64,000 nt of DNA from Antilocapra americana (GCA_007570785.1 ML664157.1:8167154-8231153); one strand, 5' to 3'; numbered from the stretch's first letter, positions 1 through 11,178 are shown. A program made the numbers and translations. The notes: a model not told the origin generated them from the sequence alone.

Positions 1-780
1 ACTGAACATACTACATGGCTCAGCTGTAAATAATATTTACAGGCAGTATACTGTCTAAATACAGCATTGAGCTAACTGAAATATATTGAGATGATGGGAG
101 AAGGGCTGTAAGAGAGCTGAATCTTCATTTCCCAATTATAGGAAACCATAGGATAATATATGAAACTTAAAAAAAATCAAGAAATGAAAGGATAAGCATG
201 TTTGTTGATAATGATTATAAATACCAGAAGAAACAGGTGAAAGTCAAATCATTCTACAGTGTACAAGAAGACAATTGCAGTTCTGGGCCATCCATCCTTT
301 CCCCCAGTTTCCCTTCCCAGAGGAGATCACTTCCACTCCTTTAGCTATTGCATCTGGTATCTACCACCATGTCTCTAAAAGTTAAGATTAAGTTAGTATA
401 AGAGACAGATTATAGGTCTATATACCTATCACAAGATCCAGTCCATGGTAAGTATCTACTACTTCTGCGTGGTTGCTGCTGTTAGGTAAAGAAAGCCACT
501 GATGTCCTGTTACAAACTTTGGGATGCATCAAGAGACACACCTTTAAGACCATCAAAGGTTTCAAAGTGTTACCCAAGGAACCCTTTGCACCAGGAATCA
601 GCCAGGTGGACTTTGCCCTATGAAGGTACAGAGAGGAAATTAAAAGAAAAGTAAAAAGGAGAAAGGAAGGAGAGGGCAAAGAATCTGGACATTTTTTTAA
701 CTTAAAGAAAAAAAAAAAGACCAATAATCCAGAACTGTCCTTTAAAAAAAAATACTTAGGAAATAACTGCAGTATTTTAA
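1..780. other. AT-rich intergenic DNA, no gene seen
   Basis: No splice-bounded or conserved-looking reading frame and no repeat family that I recognise. The stretch has several short A-runs (about 168, 705 and 745) and is otherwise unremarkable. The antisense open frame over 482-724 is low-complexity and rich in Phe, Lys and Ser, so I treat it as chance. Confidence 0.5.
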
Positions 781-784
781 AAAT

Positions 785-1030
785 GTCAGAAAATATTAGC
801 TAACCCTTACATAGTACTTACTAGTGGCCAGCACTATTCAAGAAAGCAGACACGTTAATTCAGTAAACACAGACAACTGGTAGGTAAAATATTTTAATCC
901 TCATTTTACAGATAAGGGAACTGAGATACAAAGAGATCAAATAACTTGCCTGAGTTTAACACAACTAGTAAATGAAAAGCCAGGTCTGGAACCCACACAG
1001 CCTGGTTCTGAGATCCCTGCTCTTCACCAC
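785..1030 (-). mobile_element. MIR SINE (ancient, reverse)
   Basis: The text follows the reverse complement of the MIR core: CATTTTACAGATAAGG near 903, then an ACTGAGA/CAAAGAG segment, then AACTTGCC, then ACTAGTAAATG. MIRs are old tRNA-derived SINEs shared by mammals, and this copy is strongly diverged, as expected. It is non-coding. Confidence 0.8.
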
Positions 1031-2180
1031 CACTCCAAGAAATGAGGTCCCTAGAGACCCATGGGGTTGGAGGTACTCTCTGGCAGAGGGAAGAGCTGAG
1101 TGAGAATGAGCTGGCTGGTACAAATCTGAGTTTACTGTTGTGCCAATGTCTACTCTGGACCCATAGGTCTATATGAACTGTGTGTACCATACCTCACCTC
1201 TCCCAGAAGCCTAAATGCCACTTCCCAGAACGGAATCCTCTGTGGCATGAAGAGGAAAGGAAATGACATCAGAGTCGGGGCTAGAAAGTAAGTTATTTTC
1301 TCCTCAGGAGAAGGAACACTAAACCATAGGGCTGCAAATGCAGAGTGTATTCTAGGCCAACCAGGACAGGCTGGAGGCACCCTGCTCACAGAAAATTTAG
1401 ATGACTAGAAAGCCCAAACACAGAACCCTAGACCAGAAATGCTCTGGAAAAAAAGGGGCATTTCTCAACTGCAATGAACCTTCATGGTGTTTTAAAAAGA
1501 AAGAAGAATTTCTAAGAAGTGAAGACACCTATTTCTAAGTACTTTAGGGACCAGATCAGGGCAGACCTTCCACAACTCTGTTCAGATTTCATACATTATC
1601 AGTAAAGCTGTTCCCAAGCTTGAACACATCCCTAACTTTCACCTGAGGAGACTAGAACGTGTTTTCAGATTCCCTGGAGAGTGACTTAACAGATGCCTCT
1701 GGAATACAAGCAGGGCTGTTTTGTGAAGTATCTCATCGTAGAGCAGCTTAAACTCCTGCTCTTTCCCAGCTGTGCCGGCCCTCGGCTGCCAATGAGATAA
1801 GAGGTAGAGCTCTCTGGAGATTCAGAGTTGCATGTATCTTTGCTGAAAGAAGTTCAGCTTTCAGGAGAGAATGACGATTAACCTTCATCTTAGTATCTGA
1901 ATTTGTCTAATTTTTGCAAAATAAAACATAAGTCTCACAAGAATTGGTTTTTGCTCATTGTGAGCACAAGTCATCAAGGCATGTAGATTCTGTTAAAGGC
2001 ACACGTGGACCCCACTTCTGGGACTCTCTGAGTCAGCCACAGTCACTTTCTATGGTGAATCCAGATTTGTCAGGCTGACTATGGAAATTCAGAATGCATA
2101 CCATAAGAGGCAGGCAGGCCCTGGTCTGTTAAGCATATCCCTTAACCCAAACATTTGCCCAAAGAGGAAAGCTCCTTCAC
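1031..2180. other. Unique intergenic DNA
   Basis: No repeat family recognised and no convincing gene. Short open frames on the minus strand (906-1190 and 1150-1389) overlap the MIR or look like chance. The interval ends at an A-run (about 2181-2199) next to an old L1 piece. Confidence 0.45.
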
Positions 2181-2198
2181 TTAAAAAAAAAAAAAAAA

Positions 2199-2490
2199 AG
2201 TATTTGTAATTGAAGGATAATTGCTTTCCAATATTGTGTTGGCTTCTGCCATACATCAGTATGAATCAGCCATAGGTATACACAGGTCCCCTTCATCCTG
2301 AACCTCCCTACCATCCCCACCCCATCTTACCCCTGCAGGCCATCACAGAGCCCCGGGTTGAGTTCCTTGAGTCAGACAGCAAATTCCCACCAGCTATCCA
2401 TCTTACAGTATGGGAGTGTACATGCTTCTCTGCGACTCTCTCCATTCATCCCACTCTCTTATCCTCACCTTCACTTTTAAAATGGCCTTT
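2199..2490 (-). mobile_element. Old L1 3' UTR fragment (reverse)
   Basis: The stretch matches the reverse complement of the older ruminant L1 3' UTR: AATTGAAGGATAATTGCTTT, an ATTGTGTTGG block, CATACATCAGTATGAATCAG, then a pyrimidine-rich stretch and CACAGAGCCCCGGG. It contains no ORF2 sequence. The A-run just upstream (2181-2199) is on the wrong strand for this element's own tail and may be unrelated. Confidence 0.7.
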
Positions 2491-2572
2491 TGTTATTGAC
2501 AAATTTAGGGACTACTGCTTGACACAAACTCTTTATAGCAGAGGGAAACTAGAAAATCTAAAGAAGACTCTG

Positions 2573-3329
2573 AGAGGATGTGGAGAAAAGGGAACCCTCT
2601 TACACTGTTGGTGGGAATACAAACTAGTACAGCCACTATGGAAAACAGTGTGGAGGTTCCTTAAAAAACTGCAAATAGAACTGCCATATGACCCAGCAAT
2701 CCCACTGCTGGGCATACACACCGAGGAAACCAGAACCGAAAGAGACACGCGTACCCCAATGTTCATCGCTGCATTGTTTACGATAGCCAGGACATGGAAG
2801 CAACCTAGATGCCCATCAACTGACGAATGGATAAGAAAGCTGTGGTACATATACACAGTGGAATATTACTCAGCATTAAAAAAAAAAATTCATTTGAATC
2901 AGTTCTACTCAGGTGGATGGAACTGGAGCCTATTATCCAGAGTGAAGTAAGCCAGAAGGAAAAACAACAATACAGTACACTAACTCATATATATGGAATT
3001 TAGAAAGATGGTAGCGAGAACCCTGCATGCGAGACAGCAAAAGAAACGCAGATGTATAGAATAGACTCGTGGACTCTGTGGAAGAGGGCAAGGGTGGGAT
3101 GATATGGGAGAATGGCATTGAAACATGTTAATTATCATATGTGTAATCAATCACCAGCCCAGGATTGATGCTCGGGGCTGGTGCACCGGAATGACCCAGG
3201 GGGAGGGAATCGAGAGGGAGGAGGGACGGGGGTTCTAGAGGGGGAGCATATGTATACCCATGGCAGATTCATGTCAATGTATGGCAAATCCAACACAATA
3301 AAGTAAAGAAAACTTAATAAATAAATAAA
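2573..3329 (+). mobile_element. 5'-truncated young ruminant L1 (L1-BT type)
   Basis: The element carries the C-terminal end of L1 ORF2, the 3' UTR and an (AATA)n tail. A 14-bp target-site duplication, TAAAGAAGACTCTG, lies at 2559-2572 and 3330-3343 and defines both ends. ORF2 residues run in frame from the start to an 11-A run near 2878-2888. Copies with nine A's stay in frame there; this one shifts and stops at 2950. About 0.76 kb remain of a roughly 6-8 kb element, so it cannot move on its own. Truncation at the 5' end is usual for L1 target-primed insertion. Confidence 0.95.
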
Positions 3330-3343
3330 TAAAGAAGACTCTG

Positions 3344-3907
3344 TTTTCCAAAATTCATCTCAATTGGTAATAACAAAGGGGCTAGAGTTTAAAGCATCTC
3401 CATAAAGACAGAGACATATAGAACTGATTCTTAGAACTTAGATGTGACCAAAGGAACAACAGACTATTATGGCATCTTAATATGAATGTTTTAAGCCATG
3501 AGACATGTTTTTTATTCCATCACTAAGTTATGAAACACAATTTTTGGCTGCTTTGAGTAATTAGAAGGGTGTTTTTCCTGTAAGTCCCATATGTCGATAG
3601 TAAAAACATCTGTCCCACATCTGCCAAGAGTAAGAACGCACACACTGAGGAAAAATGCTTTTGTTCATGAGCAACAAACCTTCAATGACATTCAACAGAA
3701 GAAAAAGAAAACTAAGCTTTTATTTTGTGGAAATTACATTTCTGATTTCTGGCATTGCAAAGGGAGTACTTAAAAATGCAAATTGATTCACAGTGGTCCT
3801 GTTAACTGAGTCCAGCTGTGCAAAGGAGGACTACACATCATTTGGTCTCATGTTACTCTTGTTTCCCTTCCCTGGATTCCTCCACAGCCACCCTCTCTAC
3901 TATCTGC
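3344..3907. other. Unique intergenic DNA
   Basis: AT-rich sequence with no recognised repeat. The 60-codon plus-strand frame at 3591-3773 is Lys-rich and has no visible motif, so I do not call it a gene. Confidence 0.45.
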
Positions 3908-3919
3908 TCATGTTGTTAA

Positions 3920-4141
3920 AGTCAAAGTCAAAATGAAATCACTCAGTCATGTCCAGCTGCTTGCAACCTCACGGACTGCAGCCTACCAGACTCCTCTGTC
4001 CATGGGATTTTCCAGCCAAGAGTACTGGAGTGGGGTGCCATTTCCTTTTCCTGGAGACCTGTCCAACCCAAGGATCAAACCCGAGTCTCCCACATTGCAG
4101 GTAGAAGCTTTATCATCTGAGCCACCAGGGAAGTACCTTTT
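3920..4141 (-). mobile_element. Bov-tA SINE (reverse)
   Basis: Reverse-oriented Bov-tA: it begins in the BovB-derived 3' part (CACTCAGTCATGTCCAGC) and ends in the tRNA-derived head (GAGCCACCAGGGAAGT). A 12-bp target-site duplication, TCATGTTGTTAA, lies at 3908-3919 and 4142-4153. These SINEs are mobilised by BovB proteins and found in ruminants. Confidence 0.95.
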
Positions 4142-4228
4142 TCATGTTGTTAAGGTGCAAGTTTCATAATTTATAGATCCCTGGGAGAAAATGCTTCCAA
4201 TGTTTCATAGATGAGAGATTCATCTTCT

Positions 4229-5298
4229 TTTTTTTTTTTTATTAGTTTTGCCAAACAATGACATGATATCACCATGGGTTTACGTATGCTCCCCCTCCAG
4301 AACCCCCCTCCCTCCTCTCTCGCCCCAGGAAATCTCGTTGCACCAGCCCCGAGCATCAATCCTGGGCTGGCGATTGATTACACATATGGTAATTAACATG
4401 TTTCAATGCCATTCTCCCATATCATCCCACCCTTTCCCTCATCCACAGAGTCCACGAGTCCATTCTATACATCTGCGTTCCTTTTGCTGTCTCGCATGCT
4501 GGGTTCCCGTTACTGTCTTTCTAAATTCCATATATATGCGTTAATATACTGTATTGTTGTTTTTGCTTCTGGCTTACTTCACTCTGGATAATGGGCTCCA
4601 GTTTCGTCCATCTGAGTAGAACTGATTCAAATGAATTTTTTTTTAATGCTGAGTAATATTCCATTGTGTATATGTACCACAGCTTTCTTATCCATTCGTC
4701 AGTTGATGGGCATCTAGGTTGCTTCCATGTCCTGGCTATTGTAAACAAAGCAGGGATGAACATTGGGGTACACGTGGCTCTTTCAATTCTGGTTTCCTTG
4801 GTGTGTATGCCCAGCAGTGGGATTGCTGGGTCATATGTCAGGTCTATTTGCAGTTTTTTAAGGAACCTCCACACTGTTTAAAATTAAAAGCTTCTGCACA
4901 GCAAAGGAAACTATAAGCAAGGTGAAAAGACAGCCTTCAGAATGGGAGAAAATAATAGCCAATGAAGCAACGGACAAACAATTAATCTCAAAAATATACA
5001 AACAACTCCTGTAGCTCCATTCTAGGAAAATAAACAACCCAATCAAAAAGTGGGCCAAAGAACTTAACAGACATTTCTCCAAAGAAGACATAAAAATGGC
5101 TAACAAACACATGAAAAGATGCTCAACATCACTCATTATCAGAGAAATGCAAATCAAAACCACAATGAGGTACCACTTTACACCAGTCAGAATGGCTGCC
5201 ATCCAAAAGTCTACAAGCAATAAATGCTGGAGAGGATGTGAAGAAAAGGGAACTCTCTTACACTGTTGGTGGGAATGCAAACTAGTACAGCCACTATG
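4229..5298 (-). mobile_element. Young L1 with 5' inversion (twin-primed)
   Basis: One insertion in two orientations. From 4229 to about 4879 it reads as a minus-strand L1 3' end (poly-T start, 3' UTR, ORF2 C-terminus). From about 4880 to 5298 the next upstream part of ORF2 reads on the plus strand. The plus part ends at CCACTATGGA and the minus part begins, on its own strand, at AAACAGTGTGGAG; these are adjacent in intact L1 copies, so almost nothing was lost. The 14-bp duplication GAGATTCATCTTCT at 4215-4228 and 5299-5312 brackets both parts. The nine-A codon run is in frame here. The element is truncated and inactive. Confidence 0.95.
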
Positions 5299-5394
5299 GA
5301 GATTCATCTTCTAACCTATTAAAATGAATAAAAAAGTACAAATCTAAAACCTGGAAAATTTGTTTTTCAATATCTACCTGCATCGATCAGCATT

Positions 5395-5790
5395 TCAACA
5401 GAGAAGCAGAACCACTGGCATATAAATACATGTATTCAGCTTGATCCTGTACCACTGTGGGAGCTGGCTGCACAGTTACTGTTTCTGCGTCTGGTCCTGG
5501 AGCATGAAATCCAAAGGCTGGCAGTCAGGAGGGGAAGATGGAAGTGACGTGGGTGAAGGAAGAATGAATTGAAACCTGGGAGGCTGAGGCTGAAGCCAAG
5601 AGGAAGGATAATAATCTGCGTGAGACTCTCAGGCCCAGCCAACCTCTCACTTGAGTAATGGGGATGTCCTACAGGAGGAGCCCACACGTGCCATCACAGA
5701 ATAAACATGCGCCTTACCCAGGAGGTGGAGAAGCTGAAGTAGAAGGTGTGGCTCGGCTGGCCTAGTGCAGCTCAGTTTCTACCCCAGGGC
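5395..5790 (-). mobile_element. Decayed old dispersed repeat (family uncertain)
   Basis: CAGAGAAGCAGAACCACTGG, followed by GGGAGCTGGCTGCACAG, resembles the reverse of a common old mammalian repeat whose sense copy seems to occur at 10520-11085. I could not align it confidently. The rest of 5313-6124 shows nothing recognisable beyond a 14-A run at about 5901. Confidence 0.3.
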
Positions 5791-6132
5791 TGTCGTGGGA
5801 GCCGAGTTTTTGTTAAGTGAGCAGAGGCAGCACGTGGTGCCCAGACAGACTTTTCAAGTATAAAAACAATATGGCTCCTGCTAACTTCCGCCTTCAAATT
5901 AAAAAAAAAAAAAATGCTTCTTAGAGATTTAGCATGTAGGAGCTATGTAAGAGAAGGGGTTCCAGGAAACATAGTTCCAGCTTAGCAAATGTGAAAAAAC
6001 ACAAATCTGCTTACTCTAAAGAAATACAGACTCATATGCTCAAGGAATCAGGTACAGAACATGCATGTTACAGTGTCTTTATTAAAAATTGGAAATAATT
6101 CAAACATCCCTTAATTCCTGAGCTATATCCAT

Positions 6133-6334
6133 TTGAAAGTGAAAGTCACTCAGTCATGTCCAGGTTCTTGCACCCCCATGGAGGTGCCATGCCAGGCTCC
6201 TCTGTCCATGGGATTCTCCAGGCAAGAATACTGGAGTGGGTAGCTTTCCCTTCTCCATTCCCAACCCAGGGATGGAACCCAGGTTTCCTGCATTGCAGGT
6301 GGATTCTTTACCAGCTGAGCCACCAGGAAAGCTC
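6133..6334 (-). mobile_element. Bov-tA SINE (reverse)
   Basis: Contains CACTCAGTCATGTCC, CTCCAGGCAAGAATACTGG and GAGCCACCAGGAAAGC in reverse order of the sense element. A short duplication, ATATCCAT, flanks it at 6125-6132 and 6335-6342. Confidence 0.9.
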
Positions 6335-6388
6335 ATATCCATATAAGGCATACTGCAATTCCAAAAGATGAGGCTGAGCCACATCCTA

Positions 6389-6459
6389 ATGTGGCAAGAG
6401 TTCTATACCAAATTACTGGATGTGAAAAGAAAGTGTTATACAGTACGGTAGCACGGTTT
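6389..6459. repeat. Left copy of a 70-bp direct repeat
   Basis: This 71-bp segment recurs at 6911-6980 with about 11 differences (roughly 85% identity, counted by eye). Shared blocks include GAGTTCTAT, CCAAATT and GTGTTATA. A BovB fragment lies exactly between the copies. Confidence 0.85.
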
Positions 6460-6885
6460 CAGCTCAGTTCAGTTCAGTCATTCAGTCATGTCTGACTTTG
6501 CGACCCCATGGACTGCAGCTCGCTAGGCCTCCCTACCCATCACCAACTCCAGGAGCTTGCTCAAACTCACGTCCATCGAGTCAGTAGTGCCATCCAGCCA
6601 TCTCATCCTCTGTCACCCCCTTCTCCTCCTGCCTTCAATCTCTCCCAGCATCAGGGTCTTTTCCAATGAGTCACTTCTTCGCATCAGGTGAACAAAGTAC
6701 TGGAGCTTCAGCTTTAGCATCAATCCTTCCAATGAATACGCAGGACTGATTCCTTTAGGATTGACTGCTTTGATCTCTTTGCAGTCCAAGGGACTCTCAA
6801 TCGTCTTCTCCAACACCACAGTTCAAAAGCATCAATTCTTCAGTGCTCAGCTTTCTTTATGGTCCACCTCTCAGACAATCCTGCA
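6460..6885 (-). mobile_element. BovB LINE 3' fragment (reverse)
   Basis: BovB is an RTE-clade LINE acquired by ruminant ancestors. This piece runs in reverse from the 3' UTR (CAGTTCAGTTCAGTCA) through the ORF2 C-terminus (CTCCAACACCACAGTTCAAA) and stops near 6885. Several stops and indels break the frame. It is inactive. Confidence 0.9.
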
Positions 6886-6910
6886 AGCTCTACCTTTAAA
6901 ACATAAAAAA

Positions 6911-6980
6911 ATGTGGAAAGAGTTCTATGCCAAATTGTTGGATGCGAAAAGAAGTGTTATAAAGTATGGCAGCATGCTTT
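6911..6980. repeat. Right copy of the 70-bp direct repeat
   Basis: Partner of 6389-6459, one base shorter through loss of an A in the GAAAAGAA run. See that entry and the related finding. Confidence 0.85.
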
Positions 6981-7048
6981 AAAAAAATATATAATGCAAA
7001 ATACTGCTAAATAGCTCCGTGCGTACCTTTGTTCATATATATGTCAGG

Positions 7049-7170
7049 TCCTGGAGGAGGAAATGGCAACCCACTCCAGTATTCTTGCCTGAAAAATCCC
7101 ATAGACAGAGGAGCCTAGTGGGCTACAGTCCAGAGAGTCACAAAGAGTCAGACACAACTGAGGGCCTTAG
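7049..7170 (+). mobile_element. Bov-A type SINE fragment
   Basis: GGAGGAAATGGCAACCCAC, CCAGTATTCTTGCCTG and AGTCAGACACAACTGAG are the BovB-derived body shared by Bov-A and Bov-tA SINEs. No tRNA-related head precedes it, so it is either 5'-truncated or a Bov-A monomer. Confidence 0.85.
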
Positions 7171-7199
7171 GACACACTGAGCACGCATATATGAGATAC

Positions 7200-7870
7200 T
7201 CTTGTTATCACAAGAGATGCAGCAATTTTAAAAAGCCCTCTGCCTCAGAGAGCTTATAATGTAGTTGAGGAGATAGACAATAAAGGTATGTATATAAACA
7301 AAATAAGTCATGGCTTAGGTGGTGAAAAATGCTACCTGGAAAAGAAAGCTGGGGAAAAGAAGAATGCACATTGCAGGTGATTGCCAGTTTAAATGAGGAG
7401 GCCTCGGAAGGCCTCACCAAGGAGATGTTTAAGTAAAACTTTGAAGGAGATGAGAGAGCCAGCAGGGTGGCCATCCTGGGGGAGGGACGGATGTTCTAGA
7501 CAGAGAGAGTAACAAGTACAAAATTCCTGGGACATGGTGTGTGTAGGGTGCTGAAGGATAAGTGAATGAGGGGGAGCAAAGTAACCTGAAAATCAAACCA
7601 AGTGGAGCTTCATAGGTTGTAGCACAGACTTCGGACTTTACTCGGGCATTGGAAGCCTTTGGACAGTTTCAAGTAGAGAACCTAAAAATTAGAACAAAGC
7701 ATCCTGGCTGCTGTGTTGAGACAAGACTACAGAGAGACCAGAGGGAAAATGGGCACCAGTTAAGTAGCTACTACAGTAATCCAGAGGAGACATGTAGTGG
7801 CTTGGACCCAGGTGGTGATGATGAAGTGATTGGCTTCTGCACATGTTTAAAAGGTAGAGCTTGCAGGATT
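7200..7870 (+). mobile_element. Ancient mammalian dispersed repeat (family not named)
   Basis: Phrases such as AAGGAGATGAGAGAGCCAGC, CATCCTGGCTGCTGTGTTGA and TACTACAGTAATCCAGAGGA follow a very common old mammalian repeat consensus that I recognise but cannot name reliably. The two overlapping short frames at 7649-7880 are part of it. It is non-coding. Confidence 0.45.
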
Positions 7871-8251
7871 CTCTGAACACTGGAAATGGGCTGTGAGAGA
7901 AAAAAGACTCAAGGGCTACTCTAAGTAGAGCTTCTTAGCCTGAGAAGTTGAGGCAGGGGGAGTCTTGATAGGAGATGAGTTTGGGGGAGATGAGTATGAG
8001 ACAGCTATTAAATGTCCTAATGGGGATGTCAAGTGGTTTCTTGTCTTTTTGACACCAAAATCATCTTGCAATCATATTAAAGCTAGGCCTGGTTGCTTGT
8101 AGCTGAAACTTATGAAGCACATGGCTGCAAAGTTAACTGGCTAATGTGTAACCCCAGAATTTCAAAGAGTATTTCTAAGCCACCATGTTTATACTCAGAA
8201 ATATGGCGATATGGCTAACCTTCATTGTTCAATCATCTTGCTTATGCTCTC

Positions 8252-8277
8252 CACCCTTAGCACGCATGCTAAGGGTG
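8252..8277. repeat. Perfect 11-bp stem with 4-nt loop
   Basis: CACCCTTAGCA at 8252-8262 and its exact reverse complement TGCTAAGGGTG at 8267-8277 are separated by CGCA. It sits at the 5' edge of the CHR SINE that follows. It may be a chance palindrome. Confidence 0.8.
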
Positions 8278-8568
8278 CTAAGAGAATCCTCTTGCCAATG
8301 CAGGGTATGTGGGTTCAGTCCCTAGTCCTGGAGGACCCCACATGCACCACAGCAAGCAAGTCCATGTGCCACAACTACTGAGCCCCCGTGTCAACTAATG
8401 AAGTCCACACACCCAAGAGTCTGTTCTCCACAACAAGAGAAGCCATTGCAATGAGAAGCCCAAGCACTGTAGCAAAGAATAGCTCTTGCTCGCCACAACC
8501 AGAGAAAACCCACAAAAAGCAGTGAAGACCCCATGCATCCAAAAGAAATAAAATAAATAAATAAATGT
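8278..8568 (+). mobile_element. CHR-type SINE (tRNA-derived, cetartiodactyl)
   Basis: Sense-oriented CHR-like SINE: AATCCTCTTGCCAATGCAGG, then GTGGGTTCAGTCCCTAGTC (tRNA box-B-like text), a GAAGCCCAAGCAC block and an (AAAT)n tail. The family is shared by whales, hippos and ruminants, so it is older than BovB-derived SINEs. The 5' edge is blurred by the stem-loop just before it. Confidence 0.8.
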
Positions 8569-8977
8569 TCTAAAATATGGATGGATGGTATGAATAGCAA
8601 AAATACTTTAAAAATCACATTCTTATGTCACTACTTTTAATTTTGTACTGTCAGTTATATAATTCACAGACAGTTGTTTCTATTAATAAGAGCGAATCAG
8701 CTTGTCTTCCTTTTCTTTTCTTTGGTTCCCACGTATGAGGGACTGTGAGACTAAATAAACCATTATATATTCTACATGCAATTCTCCTGTGACAGCCTTT
8801 CAAAAAATAAATTAGGAAGCTTGAATATTAAACACCACCAATCCATGACTAGGATAAAGTCAGTTTCAAGGATAAAGACATTTTCAACTTGAGTAGTTGT
8901 ACAAAAACAATAAGGCTTTGTTATTCTGTCTAATTTATGAAGAAAGTCATTGCTTCCCAATAACGTCACTTAAAAAG

Positions 8978-9062
8978 AGAGTGTGTATATATATATGCAT
9001 ACACACACACACACACACATATACACATATTCTGTCACTCACACACACACACACACACACAT
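8978..9062. repeat. TA/CA microsatellite
   Basis: A (TA)n run near 8986 is followed by two (CA)n runs, about 9001-9019 and 9041-9060, separated by a short unrelated spacer. Likely length-variable. Confidence 0.95.
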
Positions 9063-9411
9063 CACTGAATTGAATGTCAATGGCTTTTTAATTAAGATAA
9101 AGCACAAGCTTTTACAGAGAATACAAGAAAAGCTAGCCTGCTGGTAATGTTCTGAAGCCTTCCCTGTGGCTTCTACTTTTGCATTAGTATTGATTTGTCA
9201 GATTTAAACTGTCATCATCATCAATGGCACAAGTCTTTGTGTGAATATTATTAACTCACACTAAACTCTGTATTTCAAATTATAAGCCAACCTAACTGAA
9301 CAACTCTTTTTGTGGGGACTGTTAAGATTATGCATATATTTAGAAATGATAGGTTATTTTTTAATCCATCAATTTCTGTGCATTTATTAATGAAGCCCCT
9401 ATAATATGAAT

Positions 9412-9629
9412 GGAACTTCCCAGGTGGCACAGGTAGTAAAGAAACTGCCTGCCAATGCAGGAGACATAAGAGACATGGGTCAATCCCTGGGTCAAGAAGA
9501 TCCCCTGGAGGAGGGCAGGGCAACCCAATCCAGTATTCTTGCCTGAAGAATTCCATGACAGAGGAGCCTGGAGGGCTATAGTCCATAGTGTTGCAAAGAG
9601 GCAGACATGAATGAAATAACTTAGCACAC
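9412..9629 (+). mobile_element. Bov-tA SINE
   Basis: Sense element from GAACTTCCCAGGTGGC (tRNA head) to ACTTAGCACACA. A near-perfect 9-bp duplication, AATATGAAT at 9403-9411 versus AATGTGAAT at 9630-9638, brackets it. Confidence 0.93.
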
Positions 9630-9659
9630 AATGTGAATAGCTTGAAAAGTACAGAGAAC

Positions 9660-10140
9660 TATCATTATTGTTGAGAACACATGAGTATTTACTTAGTGTC
9701 GCTAGGTGTGATAATGCATTTTAGTTATGTAGCAATATACCCATATTTTTAGGGTACACTATGATGTGTATGATGTCTGGGTGCTTAAAATAATTCACAG
9801 GAAGCTATCAATAAAGCACATGTGCAAAAATCTTGATAGTCTGTGATGTGTAAAATTCATGAACTATACTCTCTCTGTGCATGTTTGAATTTTTTTATAA
9901 AACATAAAGCGGTCCACTTGCTTCTACCAGTCAACTCTCTTTTTTTATAAGTAATAAAATGAAATTCCAAACACAGAAATATAATTTCTCAACACTGCTT
10001 CCTTTACTGATGAAAATATGCTCTGATGTAGGCAGCAAATCTAGGTTGACTGTGTCCACAGAGAGAGTAGGAGAACTAGCATCTGGGGAAAGGTACTTTT
10101 TTCCAGTTATTTTAGTCATGATGGCATTTGATCCACAGGA
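9660..10140. other. Unique intergenic DNA
   Basis: AT-rich sequence with no repeat family recognised and no gene. Overlapping short frames on both strands around 9931-10165 have no visible domain. Confidence 0.4.
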
Positions 10141-10144
10141 CTCT

Positions 10145-10265
10145 GTGCAGTTTCTCTATTACTGATAGAAGAACTGAGATTTAGAAAGAGGTTAAGTAAC
10201 TTGACAAATTCACATCAATAATAAGTGCTGAAGTTGGTAATAAGAATCTAGAGTGACTCTAAATA
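10145..10265 (-). mobile_element. MIR SINE fragment (reverse)
   Basis: AGAACTGAGATTTAGAAAGA, GGTTAAGTAACTTGACAAAT and AAGTGCTGAAGTTGG follow the reverse MIR core. Confidence 0.7.
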
Positions 10266-10519
10266 TTGCTGTCTTAACCAGACTTCTGGGCCTTTTGTGT
10301 GAATTTCTGAAGAAATTTAGATCACCACCATCAATATCAACAAGAAATGAAAACACAGTGCTGATCATATGTCCTTGCTGCTAAAATACTTTTAAATGCT
10401 TCCTTATTCACAAAGAGAGAACAAAAAGCCTTAGAAGGCTCACCAGGTAGGCTCTTAAATGGTTTCAGCCCTGCCCATCCTACTTCAATCCCCAGGAACA
10501 CTTCCATTCACACTGTGAT

Positions 10520-11085
10520 GATTAATTTTGTGTCAGTTTGTTTGGGTCATGGAGTGCCCAGATATTTGGTTAAACATTATTCTGTGTGTGTCTGTGAGGG
10601 TATTCCTAGATGGGATTAACATCTGAATAAGTAGAATAAAGCAGATTGCTCTTCTTGGTGGTCTGCAGCCAATCCTTGAAGGCTTGAATAGAAAGAAAAG
10701 ACAGAATAAGAGAATGTGCTCTCTCTTCCTGAATGGTTTTGAGTTAGAACTTTGGTCTTCTTCTGCCTTTGGATTTGGACTTGGACTGGAATTAAATTAT
10801 TGGCTCTCTTTGTTCTCAGGTTTGGACTCAGACTACAGCCATACCATTGGTTGTCCTTGGTCTCCAGCTTGCTGACTGCAGATCCTGGGACTTATCAGCC
10901 TTGAAATCTATGTGAATCAACTCCTTATAGTAAATCTCTTCATATATTACTGGTTCCCACAGTATAACAGATCTTGGTACTGAGAAGTGGGGTGCTGCTA
11001 TAAGAAATGCCTACAAATGGGGTTGTAGATTTGGAACTGGTAATGAGTAGAGTCTGAAAGTGTTTTGAGATTCCATACTAGAAGA
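10520..11085 (+). mobile_element. Ancient LTR-like dispersed repeat (family not named)
   Basis: ATTAATTTTGTGTCAG, GGGGTGCCCAGA-like text (here GAGTGCCCAGATATTTGG), TGTGTGTCTGTGAGGGT and a TAGTAAATCTCTTCATATAT region follow a widespread old mammalian repeat. Its overall form suggests an LTR, but I am unsure of the family. Open frames inside it are not genes. Confidence 0.55.
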
Positions 11086-11178
11086 AGCCAATGTTGCTAT
11101 GAAGGGACTTTTAAAGTTTAATTTTGAGGAGTCATAATAAGAAGAGAAGAGATCTGGAGGGAAAGTTTCCATCTTCTT

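Noticed and set aside
3909..4153. Short inverted or direct repeats as attachment sites
   Set aside because: They are ordinary target-site duplications of a Bov-tA; the same holds for most short flanking repeats in the window.
8978..9062. CRISPR-like or regulatory tandem array
   Set aside because: Simple CA/TA microsatellite in an animal genome.
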